From the NCBI GenBank assembly GCA_900544075.1, contig UQTJ01000017.1:1-64000 (forward strand): a stretch of DNA of 64,000 nt, given 5' to 3'. The position numbers and the translations under genes are program-made. This DNA is from an uncultured Bacteroides sp. (GTDB lineage: Bacteria > Bacteroidota > Bacteroidia > Bacteroidales > Bacteroidaceae). Under the pieces are notes generated by a model. The model was not told the DNA's origin, ran no database searches, and saw only the letters and a program-made list of their open reading frames with translations. Of the stretch, positions 9,423 through 17,527 are shown piece after piece (the stretch's first letter is position 1; each line of letters starts with the position of its first letter).

Positions 9423-10124
9423 TCAGTCTTCGAGCGAATAATCGACAGTTGTCACCACCCTTACTTTCTTGATGTAAGGTGTGTTGGCATCTCGGTCTGT
9501 AATGCTGAACTGTCCCTGGTATGCTTTCCTTATCTTGCCGAGTTTGCTGTCCGAATCTTCGGCAAACTTCTCTGCAGCCTGTCTTGCATTCTTTGTAGCC
9601 TCCTCAATCATCTGCGGCTTTATTTTGTTGAGTCCGGTATATTCGTATTGGACATTATATCTGTAGTCGCCCGATGTTACTGCGACTCCCTGTTTAAGAA
9701 GCTCTCCCTGACTACTGATAAGATTGCGTATCAGGTCTACCTTGTCAGATGTAACTGTTATGACAGAAGTAACATTATATCTGTATGTAGTTTCCTGATT
9801 GCCATATCTTTCGGCTTTCATATCTATAATTTCAGGAGCATTGATGCTGATTTCCTTTTCGTCTATTCCTTTACTTTTCAGAAACTGGGTTATTGTCTTG
9901 TTCGATTTGTTTATCTGGTCGTAAAGTCCTACCAAATCGTTGCCCAAGCTCTTGTAAACCAAAGGCCAGGTTACTTTGTCTGCTGCAACTTCCATTTCTG
10001 CAAGTCCTTTTACGTTTACGCTTCTGTCCTTGTCCGCAAAGCTGCTCATTCCCTGTTTAATGAAAATCCCCAGTAGAAGCAATCCTATTGCTATGGCTAC
10101 TGCCTCAAATCTTAAATTCTTCAT
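9423..10124 (-). CDS. SIMPL domain protein (DUF541)
   Basis: A 233-residue protein with one N-terminal membrane anchor or uncleaved signal (FEAVAIAIGLLLLGIFIKQGM, given here only as residues ~6-26) followed by a SIMPL/DUF541 domain: DRSVNVKGLAEMEVAADKVTW, then FLKSKGIDEKEISINAPEI and KIRKAYQGQFSITDRD. Proteins of this family sit in the periplasm or envelope; their molecular role is unclear (Brucella BP26 forms a channel-like oligomer). It starts 12 nt after the BadF-type kinase gene and is probably cotranscribed with it. Confidence 0.85.
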   Translation of the reverse strand: MKNLRFEAVAIAIGLLLLGIFIKQGMSSFADKDRSVNVKGLAEMEVAADKVTWPLVYKSLGNDLVGLYDQINKSNKTITQFLKSKGIDEKEISINAPEIIDMKAERYGNQETTYRYNVTSVITVTSDKVDLIRNLISSQGELLKQGVAVTSGDYRYNVQYEYTGLNKIKPQMIEEATKNARQAAEKFAEDSDSKLGKIRKAYQGQFSITDRDANTPYIKKVRVVTTVDYSLED

Positions 10125-10136
10125 GACATTATAGGT

Positions 10137-10982
10137 TTATTGGTTATTATGAAAATCTTTAAGTCCCCATATCGGCTCTTTCATGAATTTCCCGGTTTTC
10201 AAACCGAGCGAAGTTGCCGTTTCTTTTATCTCTTCCTGAAAATACCATGCCACTGAACCTGCAAACGAGATTTCAAGCGTAGTATCGTACCCCATGATGT
10301 TTCGTCTGAAGAAATCACTGAAACATTTGTTCAGAAAAGCTCTTACGTTAGTATCTTTTTTCACCTTATATATATATGGTGTGACAGATGAGAGAAAACG
10401 GTTGGCCTGAGGTTCTCTGTACACCTTATTTAATATATCTGCTGTCGTAAGAGCATATTCTTCCAGAAGCCCGGTCTTGAGATACTCAGGCAGTTGGTTC
10501 TTCAAACAGTCCGATATAAATCTTTTTCCCAAGTATGCTCCACTGCCTTCGTCACCGAGGATATATCCCAATGGAGAAACGTTGGCGGTAATTCTTTCTC
10601 CGTCATACATACATGAGTTCGAGCCTGTACCTAAGATACATGCTATCCCCGGTCTGTTCCCGCACAATGCCCTTGCAGCCCCGGTGAGGTCTGTCTCTGC
10701 TTCAATAGTAGCTTCAGGGAAAACTTCTTTCAGTATATTACTGATTTTCATAGCCGGCTGCGGCAAGCATCCGGCACCGTAAAAATGAACCTCAGTTATA
10801 TTGTGTATGCATATATCCTCTCTTTCCATTTTGGGTAATAGGGAAGAGTTGATTATGTTGCGTATGTATTCCTCTGTCTGGTGAAAAGGGTTAATGCCAT
10901 CAGTTCCGATAAGCCTGTAGATGTCTTTCGAAACTGCCATCCAGTCTGTTTTTGTTGCTCCGCTGTCTGCTATCAGTATCAT
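10137..10982 (-). CDS. BadF/BadG-type ATPase, N-acetylglucosamine kinase-like
   Basis: A 281-residue ASKHA-fold kinase. The phosphate 1 loop ILIADSGATKTDWMAV is at residues 2-17, CILGTGSNSCMYDG (~135-148) is the phosphate 2 loop, and GYILGDEGSGAYLGKR is the typical GlcNAc-kinase signature. AGSVAWYFQEEI near the C terminus forms the adenosine loop. It probably phosphorylates an amino sugar such as GlcNAc, perhaps from peptidoglycan or host glycans. First gene of a probable two-gene leftward unit with the SIMPL protein. Confidence 0.88.
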   Translation of the reverse strand: MILIADSGATKTDWMAVSKDIYRLIGTDGINPFHQTEEYIRNIINSSLLPKMEREDICIHNITEVHFYGAGCLPQPAMKISNILKEVFPEATIEAETDLTGAARALCGNRPGIACILGTGSNSCMYDGERITANVSPLGYILGDEGSGAYLGKRFISDCLKNQLPEYLKTGLLEEYALTTADILNKVYREPQANRFLSSVTPYIYKVKKDTNVRAFLNKCFSDFFRRNIMGYDTTLEISFAGSVAWYFQEEIKETATSLGLKTGKFMKEPIWGLKDFHNNQ

Positions 10983-11002
10983 GTTCTTTTAAATAGTTTA
11001 TG

Positions 11003-11034
11003 CGAATATAATCAATAGTTGTATTATTTCCAAA
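11003..11034 (-). promoter_or_regulatory. candidate promoter of the BadF-type kinase gene
   Basis: Minus strand: TTTG (11034..11031), 20-nt spacer, TATATTCG -7 box (11010..11003), one base off the TAnnTTTG consensus, 20 nt before the start codon. Confidence 0.5.
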
Positions 11035-11043
11035 TATAATGAC

Positions 11044-11074
11044 AAAAGGCCTGTGCGTTTCCACACAAGCCTTT
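11044..11074 (-). terminator. weak terminator-like hairpin after the M16 gene
   Basis: Stem AAAGGCCTGTG (11045-11055) / CACAAGCCTTT (11064-11074), 10 of 11 pairs. The T tract on the minus strand is short (TTTT), so termination strength is doubtful. Confidence 0.45.
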
Positions 11075-11095
11075 CTGAAGTTTATAAATCTATTA

Positions 11096-14008
11096 TTAAT
11101 ATCCGAAGATATCTTTCTGTGACAGTTTTGTTATCTTACCGTATTTTTCCAACGATTTCATGTCAAGGTCTTTTTCGTGACCAAGAACACAGTATGTGTA
11201 CTTACGGTCTTTTACCCATTTCTGCTGGAAGTCTTTCACATCCTTCAGAGTCATAGTCTGTGCCTGTTCGAATAAAGCTTTTCGTGGGTCACCGTTTATT
11301 CCTTTGTCCTGAAGGTCAAGGTATTTCCACAGAATATCCATACCTGTTATTCTTTCAGTACGCAAACGGCTTATAGTTCCTTCCTTAGCCAGTTTGAATG
11401 CTTTTTCAGATTCAGGCATGTTGTTGATTATCTCGTCGAAAGCCTTCATGGCGTCTATCATCTTGTCGTTCTGAGTAGCGATGAATGAGCGGAAGATGTA
11501 AGGATATTCCTTATATGAAGGCGATGTTATGAATGCATATGAAGAGTATGCAAGGCTTCTTGCCTCACGCATTTCCTGGAATACTATTGAGTTCATTCCG
11601 CCGCTGAAGTACTCGTTGTACATGCTTAAAGTAGGCTGGATAGCAGCATCATATTGTTTTTCAAAGTTTGAAATACCTGTGAAATAGATTTGTTTTGCGT
11701 CATATTCTGCAAAGTAAACCTTATTTTCTGTTGTAGGCTGATACTGATAGTCGTATGCCGGTGCAGGTACATCAACAAGCTGTTCAGGAACATTGTGATA
11801 CTGGTTTATAATAGAAGTAACCTCTTCCTGAGTAGCAGGACCATAATACATTATACGGTGCTTGTAGCTGTTGAATTTATGTATGCAGTCAACTAATTTC
11901 TGTGGGTTCATTTCTGTCAGTTCTTTCTCAGAAAGGATATTCTTCGATGGAGAATTTTCTCCATACATTGCATAATCTTGCAATTGTGAGAAGTTTGATG
12001 ATTGGTTAAGTTTTGCGTCCGCACGTTTTTTCAGGATGTCAGCCGCATAATTCTTGTATGCGTCTGCATCAACTTGAGCGTCAGCAAGTATTTCTTCGAA
12101 CAACTGCATAGCCTTAGGCATATTCTCCTGAAGTCCTGACAGCATAACGTATGTGCGTTTCATTCCCGGATGTACGCTGAACGAGCATGCCAGACGGTAG
12201 AATTCCTTGTTGATTTCTGCAAGCGATTTCTTTGAAGTACCGAGATATTCCATGTATGAGAATGCAGTGCTCAGAGCCTTGTCGTTCTGGCTGCCCATAT
12301 CGAATACGTATGTCATTTGGAACAGGTCGTTCATGTCATTCTTCTTGTAAAGCACTTCGATATCAGATTTAGCAGTGAATTTCTGCATATCTTTTTCGAA
12401 ATCGAGGAATACAGGTTCGATAGGAGTAACCTTGCTTGCCTGGATTTCTTTCAGGAATGAGCTTACGCTGTCGCGGTTCATCACGATAGGAGTGATAGAC
12501 GGTTTGTCCATCTTCTTTTCGTTAGGGTCTTTACCCATGCGTTTGTAAACCAAGGCATAGTTGTCTGCAAAGTATTTGTTTGCGAAGTCTACAACCTGCT
12601 GCTTGTTTACCTTGCTCATCTTGTCTATGAAGTTTACTACGTCGCTCCACTGGTCGCCGTCAACGAAAGCCGATACAAACATATCAGCTCTGCTTTCATT
12701 GCTTTCAAGCTGTTTCATGTAGAAAAGCTTGTAGTTGTTGATTGTAGCCTGAAGCAGTTCTTCGTCAAACTCTCCCTTGCGCAGTTTTTCAATCTCAGCC
12801 AGCATAAGGTCCTTTACCTCATCTAATGTCTGTCCCTGTTTTGGCTGACCGCTTATCATATAAGTATAGTAGTCTGACAAACCAAGTGAGCCTGCGAAAC
12901 ATCCCAAAACTTTCTGCTGCTGATTCAGATTTACGTCAAGCAGACCTGCCTGTCCGTTGTAAAGAATAGAGCTGATAAGTGCAGAGATAACATCATCATC
13001 TACAGTAGTCGGCATTCTCCAGGCCAAGGCTACGCTTTCAGCATCAAGACCCATAACTTCCTTCACCACAGGTTCCTTGATAGGCGATTCCTTAGGCTGT
13101 GGACGTTCAGGCAAGTTAGGATTAGGCTTCATCTCGCCGAAATACTTGTTGATTATTTCGATAGTTTCATCCGGGTTCATATCACCTGACATACAGATAG
13201 CCATATTGTTAGGCACATACCATGTCTTGAAATAATTCTTGATATTTGTGATAGAAGGATTCTTCAGATGGTCCTGCGAGCCGAGAACAGTCTGTGTTCC
13301 GTAAGGATAGTCAGGATAAAGAGCGCTCAGCAATGTTTCATAAACCTTTCTGAAGTCTTTTGTAAGCGACATGTTCTTTTCCTCATAAACAGTTTCCAGC
13401 TCAGTGTGGAATCCTCTGATTGTAGCGTTCTGGAATCTGTCTGCCTGAATCTTGGCCCAGTTGTCGATTTCGTTTGACGGTATATCTTCTACATACACAG
13501 TCTGGTCGTAGCTCGTATAGGCATTTGTTCCGTTGGCACCGATAGCTGCCATCAGCTTGTCATATTCGTTAGGAATAGCTATTTTTGAAGCTTCGTACGA
13601 TACACTGTCTATCTGGTGATAGATAGCTTTTCTTTCAGCTTCGTCAGTAGTTTTTCTGTACACTTCGAACAGACGTTCTATTTCGTCCAGCATAGGTTTC
13701 TCCTTGCTGAAGTCTGTAGTACCGAATTTCTCTGTACCCTTGAACATCAGGTGCTCGAAATAGTGTGCAAGACCTGTAGTTTCTGCAGGGTCGTTCTTTC
13801 CGCCCACTCTTACGGCGATGTAAGTCTGGATACGTGGAGTTTCCTTGTTTACTGTAAGGTAAACCTTCAATCCGTTGTCAAGTGTGTAGATGCGTGTCTG
13901 CATCGGGTCGTTAGGTACGGTTTCGTACTTAAACTTAGAGCCGTTTCCGCATGCTGTCATCAATGCCATCAGTACGGCAGCTCCGATAAATTTCTTTGAT
14001 TTGTTCAT
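11096..14008 (-). CDS. M16 family zinc metalloprotease, lipoprotein
   Basis: A 970-residue two-lobed insulinase/pitrilysin-family protease. The N terminus is a lipoprotein signal with Cys20 (LMTACGNGSK). The inverted zinc motif is H82-YFE-H86, with the distal Glu in ETVYEEKN some 75 residues later. Two M16 halves follow, the second lacking the zinc motif as usual. Anchored in the envelope, it would degrade peptides in the periplasm or at the surface. It lies alone between two hairpins. A TATCTTCG motif (14040..14033) is a possible -7 box, but I see no matching -33 element. Confidence 0.93.
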   Translation of the reverse strand: MNKSKKFIGAAVLMALMTACGNGSKFKYETVPNDPMQTRIYTLDNGLKVYLTVNKETPRIQTYIAVRVGGKNDPAETTGLAHYFEHLMFKGTEKFGTTDFSKEKPMLDEIERLFEVYRKTTDEAERKAIYHQIDSVSYEASKIAIPNEYDKLMAAIGANGTNAYTSYDQTVYVEDIPSNEIDNWAKIQADRFQNATIRGFHTELETVYEEKNMSLTKDFRKVYETLLSALYPDYPYGTQTVLGSQDHLKNPSITNIKNYFKTWYVPNNMAICMSGDMNPDETIEIINKYFGEMKPNPNLPERPQPKESPIKEPVVKEVMGLDAESVALAWRMPTTVDDDVISALISSILYNGQAGLLDVNLNQQQKVLGCFAGSLGLSDYYTYMISGQPKQGQTLDEVKDLMLAEIEKLRKGEFDEELLQATINNYKLFYMKQLESNESRADMFVSAFVDGDQWSDVVNFIDKMSKVNKQQVVDFANKYFADNYALVYKRMGKDPNEKKMDKPSITPIVMNRDSVSSFLKEIQASKVTPIEPVFLDFEKDMQKFTAKSDIEVLYKKNDMNDLFQMTYVFDMGSQNDKALSTAFSYMEYLGTSKKSLAEINKEFYRLACSFSVHPGMKRTYVMLSGLQENMPKAMQLFEEILADAQVDADAYKNYAADILKKRADAKLNQSSNFSQLQDYAMYGENSPSKNILSEKELTEMNPQKLVDCIHKFNSYKHRIMYYGPATQEEVTSIINQYHNVPEQLVDVPAPAYDYQYQPTTENKVYFAEYDAKQIYFTGISNFEKQYDAAIQPTLSMYNEYFSGGMNSIVFQEMREARSLAYSSYAFITSPSYKEYPYIFRSFIATQNDKMIDAMKAFDEIINNMPESEKAFKLAKEGTISRLRTERITGMDILWKYLDLQDKGINGDPRKALFEQAQTMTLKDVKDFQQKWVKDRKYTYCVLGHEKDLDMKSLEKYGKITKLSQKDIFGY

Positions 14009-14123
14009 ACTTCAGTTATTTGTATTATAATGCGAAGATACACAATGTTTTTCGAATAAAATATGTCATATAGCAGAATTTTTATCTTTGTGTATATCAG
14101 TTTTTACTTATGCAATAAAAAAA

Positions 14124-14166
14124 GGCATAAAAAAAGTGTAAACTACAATAAAATGTAATTTACACT
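14124..14166 (-). terminator. terminator after slyD-like gene
   Basis: Stem AGTGTAAACTACA (14135-14147) / TGTAATTTACACT (14154-14166), 12 of 13 pairs. On the minus strand it is followed by TTTTTTTATG, a good T run. Confidence 0.8.
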
Positions 14167-14189
14167 GATGTGTTTTTTAGAAGTTTCAA

Positions 14190-14762
14190 TCAATGACATC
14201 CGCAGCAACCGCCACCGCAGTCATCGTCATGGTCGCCGCATCCGCCGCCACAACCGCTGCAACCGCCACCGCATCCGCTCATTGAGTTCACGATGTCCTG
14301 AACTTCCTTGTTTGTAGCTTCACGCATTTCAAGTATTGTACCTTCGAAGATAAGATCCTTGCCTGCGTGAGGGTGGTTGAGGTCGATAGTTACAGTGCTG
14401 TCAGTAATTTCACCTACGTTGGCATAGAACTGGTTTCCTTCGCCGTCGTTCAGCATGATGATGTTACCTTCGAACACATTGTCTTCGTCAAACTTACCGT
14501 CAGGACCGCAGAATGCAGACTTCGGAAGAGTCTTGATTCCTTCCGGGTCTACTTCGCCATATGCTTCAGTACAAGGGATGGTAAAGTTGAAGTTATCTCC
14601 TTTGGCAAGTGCTGTTATTTCTTTTTCAAATTTCTCGAGTGTATATCCTATACCTGTGATGAACTGGAAAGGATGTTCTGCAGGAGCTTCTTCTATCAAT
14701 TCTTTTTCGCCGTCTATCATAGCATAAAGTCTGTATGCTACGGTGATGTACTTATTTTCCAT
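14190..14762 (-). CDS. slyD: FKBP-type peptidyl-prolyl isomerase, SlyD-like, with Cys/Gly/His tail
   Basis: A 190-residue protein. Residues 1-~150 form an FKBP domain with an inserted IF flap (FTIPCTEAYGEVDPEGIKTLPKSAF then NVGEITDSTVTIDLNHPHAGKDLIFEGTILEMR), typical of SlyD. The last ~30 residues are almost only Gly, Cys, His and Asp, a metal-binding tail like the nickel-binding tail of E. coli SlyD but with many more CGGGC motifs. It acts as a cytoplasmic proline isomerase/chaperone and likely binds nickel or zinc. A -7 box TACCTTTG (14801..14794) lies upstream without an obvious -33 element. Confidence 0.92.
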   Translation of the reverse strand: MENKYITVAYRLYAMIDGEKELIEEAPAEHPFQFITGIGYTLEKFEKEITALAKGDNFNFTIPCTEAYGEVDPEGIKTLPKSAFCGPDGKFDEDNVFEGNIIMLNDGEGNQFYANVGEITDSTVTIDLNHPHAGKDLIFEGTILEMREATNKEVQDIVNSMSGCGGGCSGCGGGCGDHDDDCGGGCCGCH

Positions 14763-14877
14763 AATCTAAAATGTATGTTTTAAAATCCGGACACAAAGGT
14801 AGTAAAAAGCTTTTAATTTTTAGGAAGATATGCTTCCGGTTTTTATGATATTGATATTTTTGCAGAAAAAACATATT

Positions 14878-15786
14878 CTATTTGCACGAATATGCCTGAC
14901 ATTCGGTACCGTCGATTTCAGTTTCTATGGTGCAATGGTGTACGCCGGCATTATTGAATATTTCCCTTATCTCAGTTTTTGCCTTTTCGGCATCCTCCCA
15001 TGAGTCTACCACTATGTGTATGGTAGCCGCACTCTCTGTAGTGCTTATAGCCCATATATGCAGATGATGCCAACTTATCAGACAGCCTGCTTTGTCTAAT
15101 TTCTCTGAAATCATATCTCTGTCCACCGATGAAGGAACGGCATCGAGCGTCATCAACAGACTTTCCTTAAGCAGGTTATAGGTGGAAACCATTATTATCA
15201 GTGCTAAAATGATTCCTATTACAGGGTCTATCCACATCCAGTCGGTATAGCTTATTATTATTCCTGAAATTACTACTCCCACAGATACCAATGTATCCAT
15301 AAGCATATGCAGGTAAGCGCCTTTCACGTTTATATCCTGCTTGCTTCCTCCCATCAGCAGCCAGGTGGTGAGTCCGTTTATCAGTATTCCAGCTCCCGCC
15401 GTCCAGCTTATGACCGTTCCGGAAATGGGCTGCGGATTTTTCAGCTTGTATATACTCTCTATTATGATTGCTCCTACGGCAACCAACAATATCAGTGCGT
15501 TTATCAGTGAAATGAGAATCGTTGCTTTCTTATATCCGTATGTGAACTGTGGGGTAGAGGATGCCTTTCCCATTCTGAATGCCACGAGTACCAATACCAG
15601 GCTGAACACATCGCTCAGGTTGTGTCCTGCGTCAGAAAGCAGCCCTACAGAGTTGAAGTATAATCCTACTACAGCCTCTATTCCTACGAAAAGCAGGTTC
15701 AGCGCTATGCAAAATATGAATATCTTGTTCATCGAGGTCGAAATCTCATGATGATGGTGATGGTGGTGATGATGATTTTTCTCCAT
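14878..15786 (-). CDS. cation diffusion facilitator (CzcD/ZitB-type metal exporter)
   Basis: About 302 residues with six predicted membrane helices. After the start MEKN comes a run of nine histidines, a metal-collecting N terminus known from CDF proteins. Helix II has LLSDAGHNLSDVFSL and helix V HMLMDTLVSVGVVISG, whose D/H pairs form the zinc site; the C-terminal cytoplasmic domain has SWHHLHIWAISTTESAATIHIVV. It exports Zn2+ or similar ions in exchange for protons. The open frame extends upstream to 15813, but I prefer the ATG at 15786: a -7-like TAACTTTG (15809..15802) falls inside the extra nine codons. Confidence 0.93.
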   Translation of the reverse strand: MEKNHHHHHHHHHEISTSMNKIFIFCIALNLLFVGIEAVVGLYFNSVGLLSDAGHNLSDVFSLVLVLVAFRMGKASSTPQFTYGYKKATILISLINALILLVAVGAIIIESIYKLKNPQPISGTVISWTAGAGILINGLTTWLLMGGSKQDINVKGAYLHMLMDTLVSVGVVISGIIISYTDWMWIDPVIGIILALIIMVSTYNLLKESLLMTLDAVPSSVDRDMISEKLDKAGCLISWHHLHIWAISTTESAATIHIVVDSWEDAEKAKTEIREIFNNAGVHHCTIETEIDGTECQAYSCK

Positions 15787-15929
15787 AAAAAATGTTTTTT
15801 GCAAAGTTATCATTATATTTTTTTTATTTGTATCAGAAGGGCAAAATTTTGTCTTATTGAATATGTGCTATAATAGAAATTATTTCTTTTCTTTGTAGAA
15901 ACATTATTAAAAAATCAGGCATAAAAAAA

Positions 15930-15988
15930 CGACGAAGCGTTTGACTTTAAATGACGAAGCGTTTTAACCCAAACGACGAAGCGTTTTG
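15930..15988 (+). repeat. three 22-bp tandem direct repeats, core GACGAAGCGTTT
   Basis: GACGAAGCGTTT begins at 15931, 15953 and 15975, exactly 22 bp apart, with the second half of each unit diverged. All copies are in one orientation in the gap between the CDF gene and the AlkD-like gene. The same core occurs at 62297-62350, also with 22-bp spacing. This is too regular for chance; the role is unknown. Confidence 0.8.
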
Positions 15989-16023
15989 AAAATGCATTTT
16001 TGGAACTTAATTTTAATGTCCGT

Positions 16024-16737
16024 ATGAACGAATTTTTTTACAATGGCCTTTCTATAAAGGAACACCTGCTGAAGCTTTCGGAAAACTCCAGCAAGCAGTT
16101 TGCACAGACGCTCAATCCGGGAGTGGAAAATGTTCTTGGTCTGCGTATTCCTGACCTTAGGAAACTGGCGGCGGGAATAGCCAAATCGGATTGGGAGGCA
16201 TATCTTGCTACTGCATCAACATTCTACATGGAGGAGAGGATGCTTCAGGGAATGGTTTTGGGATGTATAAAACCCGATAATGACATTGAGGTATATCTGG
16301 CACGTGTCACACGTTTCGTAAAAATAATCAACAGCTGGTCTGTATGCGATACGTTCAAGTTTGCCGGAGGGAAAAAATATGTTTCATTGCATGCAGACAG
16401 AATCTGGGAATATCTGAAAACATTCATGCATGCCGATGGGGAATATGAGATACGTTTCGGTGTGGTGATGGCAATGGGGTATTTTATAGATGATACCCAT
16501 ATAGACGAACTTCTCAATCTGCTTGACGGTATCAGACACGAAGGGTATTATGTCAAGATGGCTGTGGCATGGGCTTTATCGTACTGTTTGGTTAAATATC
16601 CGGAAAAGACTATGGATTATTTGTCACGTTCTTCGCTCGACAACTTTACATATAACAAATCCATACAGAAGGCTATAGAGTCATTCCGTGTGGATGACAG
16701 TCTGAAAGCTAAACTTCGTACCATGAGGCGCAAATGA
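16024..16737 (+). CDS. DNA alkylation repair protein, AlkD-like HEAT-repeat glycosylase
   Basis: About 237 residues made of HEAT-like helical repeats, matching the AlkD family: GVENVLGLRIPDLRKLAAGIAK at the start, EERMLQGMVLGCIK, NSWSVCDTFK and EIRFGVVMAMGYFID. AlkD enzymes remove bulky or cationic alkylated purines (N3- and N7-alkyl) without base flipping. The key tryptophan and aspartate of the NSWSVCD segment are present. The open frame could start at a TTG at 16000, but the ATG at 16024 gives the normal family N terminus. A nitroreductase gene follows after 28 nt and may be cotranscribed. Confidence 0.9.
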   Translation: MNEFFYNGLSIKEHLLKLSENSSKQFAQTLNPGVENVLGLRIPDLRKLAAGIAKSDWEAYLATASTFYMEERMLQGMVLGCIKPDNDIEVYLARVTRFVKIINSWSVCDTFKFAGGKKYVSLHADRIWEYLKTFMHADGEYEIRFGVVMAMGYFIDDTHIDELLNLLDGIRHEGYYVKMAVAWALSYCLVKYPEKTMDYLSRSSLDNFTYNKSIQKAIESFRVDDSLKAKLRTMRRK

Positions 16738-16765
16738 ATATTGAATCACTATTAAAAATTCAAAT

Positions 16766-17410
16766 ATGAGAACAAATCCTAAATTATTGCTATTGGCCGG
16801 AATAGCGGCTTTATGTTCATGTACACCGTCGCCCAAAAATGCGGAAGCTGAAAAGGCAGTCGCCGGTTCTGAAAATCAGGTAGTAGAAACCATTATGGCT
16901 CGCAGGAGCATCCGTAAATACAGACAGCAGCCTGTAGAAAAAGACAAGCTGCAACAGATTTTGGAATGTGGAATAAATGCTCCGAACGGTATGGGAAGGC
17001 AGTCATGGGAAATACGTGTGGTTGATACTCCGGAACTCCTGGCCGAAATAGATTCTCTTAATACCAAATTGGCTGTAGACAGAGGGATGGATGCATCGAA
17101 GGTGCGCCCTGCTGCATATGGTGCACCGGTATTGGTGTTTATCGCGAATGACACTACTTACGATTTGTCGCAAGTGGATTGCGGACTGCTTGGCGGAAAT
17201 ATGATTCTCACAGCCCAGTCTATGGGGATTGGTTCCTGCTGTCTTGGAGGTATAGTAAGGACTTTGAAATCTCCGGAGGCAGAAGGATTGCTCAAACGCC
17301 TGGAATTGCCCGAGAACTATAATCTGCTTTATGCCATTGCTTTCGGCTATCCTGATGAATCGCCTGCCGCCAAACCGCGAAAAGCTGAGAAAATCAGATT
17401 TGTGGATTAA
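16766..17410 (+). CDS. nitroreductase-family lipoprotein (FMN oxidoreductase)
   Basis: A 214-residue protein. The N terminus is a lipoprotein signal (LLLLAGIAALCSCTPSP). The nitroreductase fold follows: VVETIMARRSIRKYRQQPV (FMN-binding Arg/Ser motif), LECGINAPNGMGRQSWEIRVVD, and MGIGSCCLGGI near 150. The family uses FMN and NAD(P)H to reduce nitro groups, quinones or other substrates; envelope-anchored versions are uncommon, so the physiological donor is unclear. It probably forms a unit with the AlkD-like gene. Confidence 0.9.
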   Translation: MRTNPKLLLLAGIAALCSCTPSPKNAEAEKAVAGSENQVVETIMARRSIRKYRQQPVEKDKLQQILECGINAPNGMGRQSWEIRVVDTPELLAEIDSLNTKLAVDRGMDASKVRPAAYGAPVLVFIANDTTYDLSQVDCGLLGGNMILTAQSMGIGSCCLGGIVRTLKSPEAEGLLKRLELPENYNLLYAIAFGYPDESPAAKPRKAEKIRFVD

Positions 17411-17426
17411 TCTATTATAGCATTTT

Positions 17427-17484
17427 TATTAACCTCGGCATTTATATAATTGAAAAGAAATTTGTATATTTGCCGAGGTTAATA
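17427..17484. promoter_or_regulatory. 14-bp perfect inverted repeat at the chondroitin lyase promoter
   Basis: TATTAACCTCGGCA (17427-17440) is an exact reverse complement of TGCCGAGGTTAATA (17471-17484), with a 30-nt AT-rich centre. A -7 box TATATTTG (17465-17472) overlaps the right arm. No clear -33 box was found. The layout suggests an operator dyad; a transcription terminator is less likely because the loop is long and no T run follows. Confidence 0.65.
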
Positions 17485-17527
17485 TAAATATGTTTGAATA
17501 TATCGGTTAACTTAAATAAAATTATTT

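Noticed and set aside
17427..17484. Terminator of the nitroreductase gene
   Set aside because: The loop is 30 nt and no T run follows; the dyad overlaps a promoter box, so an operator is likelier.
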